Shown here: positions 12,559-14,078 of the stretch, piece by piece | Position numbering within the stretch: the first letter of the stretch is position 1 | How the letters are laid out: every line of letters begins with the position of its first letter | NCBI GenBank assembly: GCA_903864375.1 | Contig: CAIPFS010000218.1 | Coordinates: 1 to 14,078 of the forward strand | Direction of reading: 5' to 3' | DNA from: an uncultured Verrucomicrobiota bacterium | Lineage (GTDB): Bacteria > Verrucomicrobiota > Verrucomicrobiia > Limisphaerales > UBA9464 | Length of the DNA: 14,078 nt | Translations under genes and position numbers: made by a program | Notes under the pieces: generated by a model | What the model was told of the DNA's origin: nothing | What the model saw: only the letters and a program-made list of their open reading frames with translations | Databases searched by the model: none

Positions 12559-13128
12559 TCACTGGGCCAACGGAACCATTGCGGCCATGAGATCGACATC
12601 GCTGGGGTGCATCCGTGCATCGGCACCCAATGCGGAGATGGCGTCAAAATTTCGCAGAATATCGACCCCGGCAACGGCCGTGACCTCGGTGACCTCCGCC
12701 ACTTCACGGGCCATGAGCAATCGTTTCTCAAGGGATCGCTGGGATAGGACACCCCCCACCGCCAGCGACAGGGCAAAGGCGATGCCGACCGGTCTCAAAC
12801 CGATCCGTCGTGCCCATTGCCATGCCTGTCCAGGCACCCACGATGGACCGCCCCACCGCTGGCTCCGATCCTCCCGGGCGACTTCATTGAGGACGCGGGT
12901 GGCGAGATTGGTGGGGGCAATGGCCGTGGGCAGCATTCCCAGGAGATAGTCCAAAGCGAGTTCCGCCTCCATCTCGGCTTGTTGTCCCGGAGTCCACGTT
13001 CCGTCGCCAGAGGATGCCCCGGTCGATGCCCCGGTCGATGCCGCTGACTTTTTGGAGTCGCGTCGGCCCTTCCAGACCGACTCCCTCCAGGCCGCGGGTT
13101 CCTCCCCGGGTTTTGGTCGTGGATTCAT
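12559..13128 (-). CDS. Single-pass membrane protein, putative anti-sigma factor
   Basis: A 189-residue protein encoded directly after an ECF sigma factor. The cytoplasmic N-terminal part has a Ser/Thr/Gly/Ala linker (about 28-44) and a helical segment (AELALDYLLGMLPTAIAPTN, then LATRVLNEVARE) resembling the sigma-proximal region of anti-sigma factors. One membrane helix follows (about 111-129, LRPVGIAFALSLAVGGVL). The C-terminal 60 residues (VAGVDILRNFDAISAL) would then lie outside the cytoplasm. There is no cysteine anywhere, so it is not a zinc-binding (ZAS) anti-sigma factor. ATG 13128 has a weak GAAGACGAC purine stretch upstream. The sigma gene ends 57 bases before it, and the DUF3106 gene begins 19 bases after its stop. 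The anti-sigma role rests on position and topology; I do not recognise a named family. Confidence 0.75.
   Translation of the reverse strand: MNPRPKPGEEPAAWRESVWKGRRDSKKSAASTGASTGASSGDGTWTPGQQAEMEAELALDYLLGMLPTAIAPTNLATRVLNEVAREDRSQRWGGPSWVPGQAWQWARRIGLRPVGIAFALSLAVGGVLSQRSLEKRLLMAREVAEVTEVTAVAGVDILRNFDAISALGADARMHPSDVDLMAAMVPLAQ
13013..13042. repeat. 12-bp in-frame tandem repeat, about 2.5 copies
   Basis: GATGCCCCGGTC occurs twice back to back (13013-13036), followed by a partial third copy (GATGCC). In the minus-strand anti-sigma gene it encodes repeated Thr-Gly-Ala-Ser units (STGASTGASS) in the flexible N-terminal linker. Because the unit is a multiple of three, gain or loss of copies would change linker length without a frameshift. 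Confidence 0.85.
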
Positions 13129-13185
13129 AACGTCGTCTTCGGGAAAAACCGGGATGCCAAAAAAGTTGCGTTTCCGCCCCAGCCC

Positions 13186-13815
13186 TCACTCTGACGGCGA
13201 CGAATTCCAATCGCCCGTTTTCAGGTAGGGTTTCAATCTCGTCCGCAGGACCTCCCGTCCCCGGTGAATCAGGGACTTGGTGGCCGGAATTGAGGTTCCA
13301 AGGATCTCGGCGATTTCATCGTAACTGAGGTCGGTGTCCCGGCAGAGGATGATGGCCGTCCGCTGCTTTTCCGGAAGGGCGGCCAGCGCCTCATTAATCT
13401 TGGAAACCAGTTCGCCGCGTTGCAGGAGTTCGTCGGCAGAAACCTGGCGCGCATCCTCGATTTGGCGGAAGGGATGGGCTTCGTCGTCGCCGTGCGGTTC
13501 ATCGAGAGAAACGGCGGGATGGCGGGCGCGCCGGCGCAACTCGTTCAAACACAGATTCCGGGCGATGGTGAAGAGAAAGGTGCTGAACCTCGCTGAAATC
13601 TGATAACGGGCGGCGCTCTTCCAGAGTTGGGTGAAGACAATGAGCGCCAGATCCTCCGCTTCCTCTGCATCGGGAAGCGATCTAAAGAGAAAATGAATGA
13701 CAGGCTGCTTCCACCGCTCCACCAATCGCGCCAGTGCCTCCGGCGCGTCGGAGCCGCCCCGCTTCACGCGCAGCATCCATTGGGCATCTTCGTCGGTCTC
13801 CGGAAGGGAGGACAT
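13186..13815 (-). CDS. ECF-type RNA polymerase sigma-70 factor
   Basis: A 209-residue ECF sigma factor that would direct RNA polymerase to a dedicated promoter set. Region 2 spans about 28-97: LVERWKQPVIHFLFRSL, EDLALIVFTQLWKSAARY and the DNA-melting/-10 part FSTFLFTIARNLCLNELRRR. A linker (98-135) leads to region 4 at about 138-192: ALAALPEKQRTAIILC, then a helix-turn-helix (LSYDEIAEILGTSIPATKS, then LIHRGREVLRTRL) for -35 recognition. The final 13 residues form a short polar tail. ATG 13815 gives normal family length; the Shine-Dalgarno sequence is weak. It is the first gene of a minus-strand cluster with a putative anti-sigma factor and a DUF3106 protein, so autoregulation from the region upstream (13816-13945) is likely, although I could not identify a clear ECF-type promoter there. 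Confidence 0.96.
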   Translation of the reverse strand: MSSLPETDEDAQWMLRVKRGGSDAPEALARLVERWKQPVIHFLFRSLPDAEEAEDLALIVFTQLWKSAARYQISARFSTFLFTIARNLCLNELRRRARHPAVSLDEPHGDDEAHPFRQIEDARQVSADELLQRGELVSKINEALAALPEKQRTAIILCRDTDLSYDEIAEILGTSIPATKSLIHRGREVLRTRLKPYLKTGDWNSSPSE

Positions 13816-13945
13816 CGGTCGGCTATGGTCCTAAAAAACCGCTCCTGCAACAAGGTTGCGTGAAAGATTCAGAGGTCGACTTCAACGGGTTTCAGCCGAT
13901 TTTGAGCTTTGATGCTTGAACGCGGGGGGACACCTTCACGTCGGC
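13816..13945. promoter_or_regulatory. 130-base divergent region upstream of the sigma operon
   Basis: This gap separates the start of the sigma gene (-) from a divergent gene (+), so it should hold both promoters. GCAAC and GTTGC (13847-13859) form a 5-bp hairpin with a 3-base loop. Read on the minus strand, a TTTTTT run follows 8 bases later, inside the likely leader of the sigma mRNA. The stem is too short and too far from the T-run to call an attenuator. No -35/-10 boxes could be assigned. Confidence 0.35.
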
Positions 13946-14078
13946 GTGACCTCCATCAGTGCAAAAATCGCAGCCAATGCGGCCCGGCTGCTGCCGACTC
14001 CATCCGGACGCAAGCCGACGGAAGATCTGGCCCGGTACAAGGCGTTCCTGAAAGAGGAATCGGCCCGGCTTAAAATCC
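13946..14078 (+). CDS. 5' end of a gene cut by the right edge, possibly PII uridylyltransferase (GlnD)
   Basis: An open frame runs to the end of the window without a stop. It begins after a TGA at 13910-13912, with TTG 13916 or GTG 13946 as possible starts. GTG was preferred because the preceding residues look unlike protein; no ATG is in frame and no clear Shine-Dalgarno sequence is present. The 44 codons read VTSISAKIAANAARLLP, then a Lys/Glu-rich segment (LARYKAFLKEESARLKI) with helical character. A short helix ending in a run such as FLKEESARLK resembles the N-terminus of some GlnD proteins just before their nucleotidyltransferase domain. The resemblance is from memory and weak, and other cytoplasmic enzymes are possible. 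Coding potential is supported by the long open frame; identity is tentative. Confidence 0.5.
   Translation, partial: MTSISAKIAANAARLLPTPSGRKPTEDLARYKAFLKEESARLKI

Noticed and set aside
12540..12776. 79-codon N-terminal extension of the DUF3106 frame
   Set aside because: It overlaps the anti-sigma gene in another frame, and the signal peptide begins only at 12539.
1..14078. CRISPR arrays, tRNA or rRNA genes, transposases, phage genes
   Set aside because: None were seen: no regularly spaced repeats, no cloverleaf-like or rRNA-like stretch recognised, and no mobile-element protein among the coding frames.

Overview
The window looks like chromosomal DNA from a GC-rich, Gram-negative member of the PVC group, most likely Verrucomicrobiota. 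The basis is the gene content: a DUF1549/DUF1553 (PSCyt2/PSD1) protein paired with a DUF1501 protein, a PQQ-type sugar dehydrogenase carrying c-type haem motifs, a secreted ThuA protein, and an ECF sigma factor followed by a DUF3106 protein. These families are typical of planctomycete and verrucomicrobial genomes. The exact taxon is inference. I see no insertion sequence, phage gene, CRISPR array, rRNA or tRNA. The lack of strong Shine-Dalgarno sequences before most starts also fits this group.

Layout, left to right. (1) 2-1300 (+): most of an aconitase-superfamily enzyme, a 3-isopropylmalate dehydratase large subunit (LeuC type), cut by the left edge. (2) 1301-1637: a 337-base gap without a convincing gene, with a hairpin right after the leuC stop. 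(3) 1638-6007 (+): a two-gene unit of a secreted PSCyt2/PSD1 protein and a Tat-exported DUF1501 protein. Such pairs are common in this group and are usually discussed in connection with breakdown of complex organic matter, but their biochemistry is unsettled. (4) 6009-8678 (-): a secreted PQQ glucose/sorbosone-type dehydrogenase fused to a diheme cytochrome region, convergent with the DUF1501 gene with one base between the stop codons. (5) 8758-9927 (+): a stand-alone GT4-type glycosyltransferase, divergent from the dehydrogenase.

(6) 10056-13815 (-): five co-directional genes with short gaps. In transcription order they are an ECF sigma factor, a single-pass membrane protein without cysteines (likely its anti-sigma factor), a secreted DUF3106 helical-repeat protein, a secreted ThuA-like protein and a STAS-domain protein. 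The first three look like one envelope-signalling operon. Whether the last two share the transcript is uncertain. (7) 13946-14078 (+): the first 44 codons of a divergent gene cut by the right edge, possibly a PII uridylyltransferase (GlnD).

The most notable observation is in the DUF3106 protein. Residues 62-301 divide without gaps into 14 units of 18 or 12 residues, and each of the first 13 has arginine at unit position 6. Together with the cysteine-free partner of the sigma factor, this makes the sigma/membrane protein/DUF3106 set the best candidate here for an under-described system.
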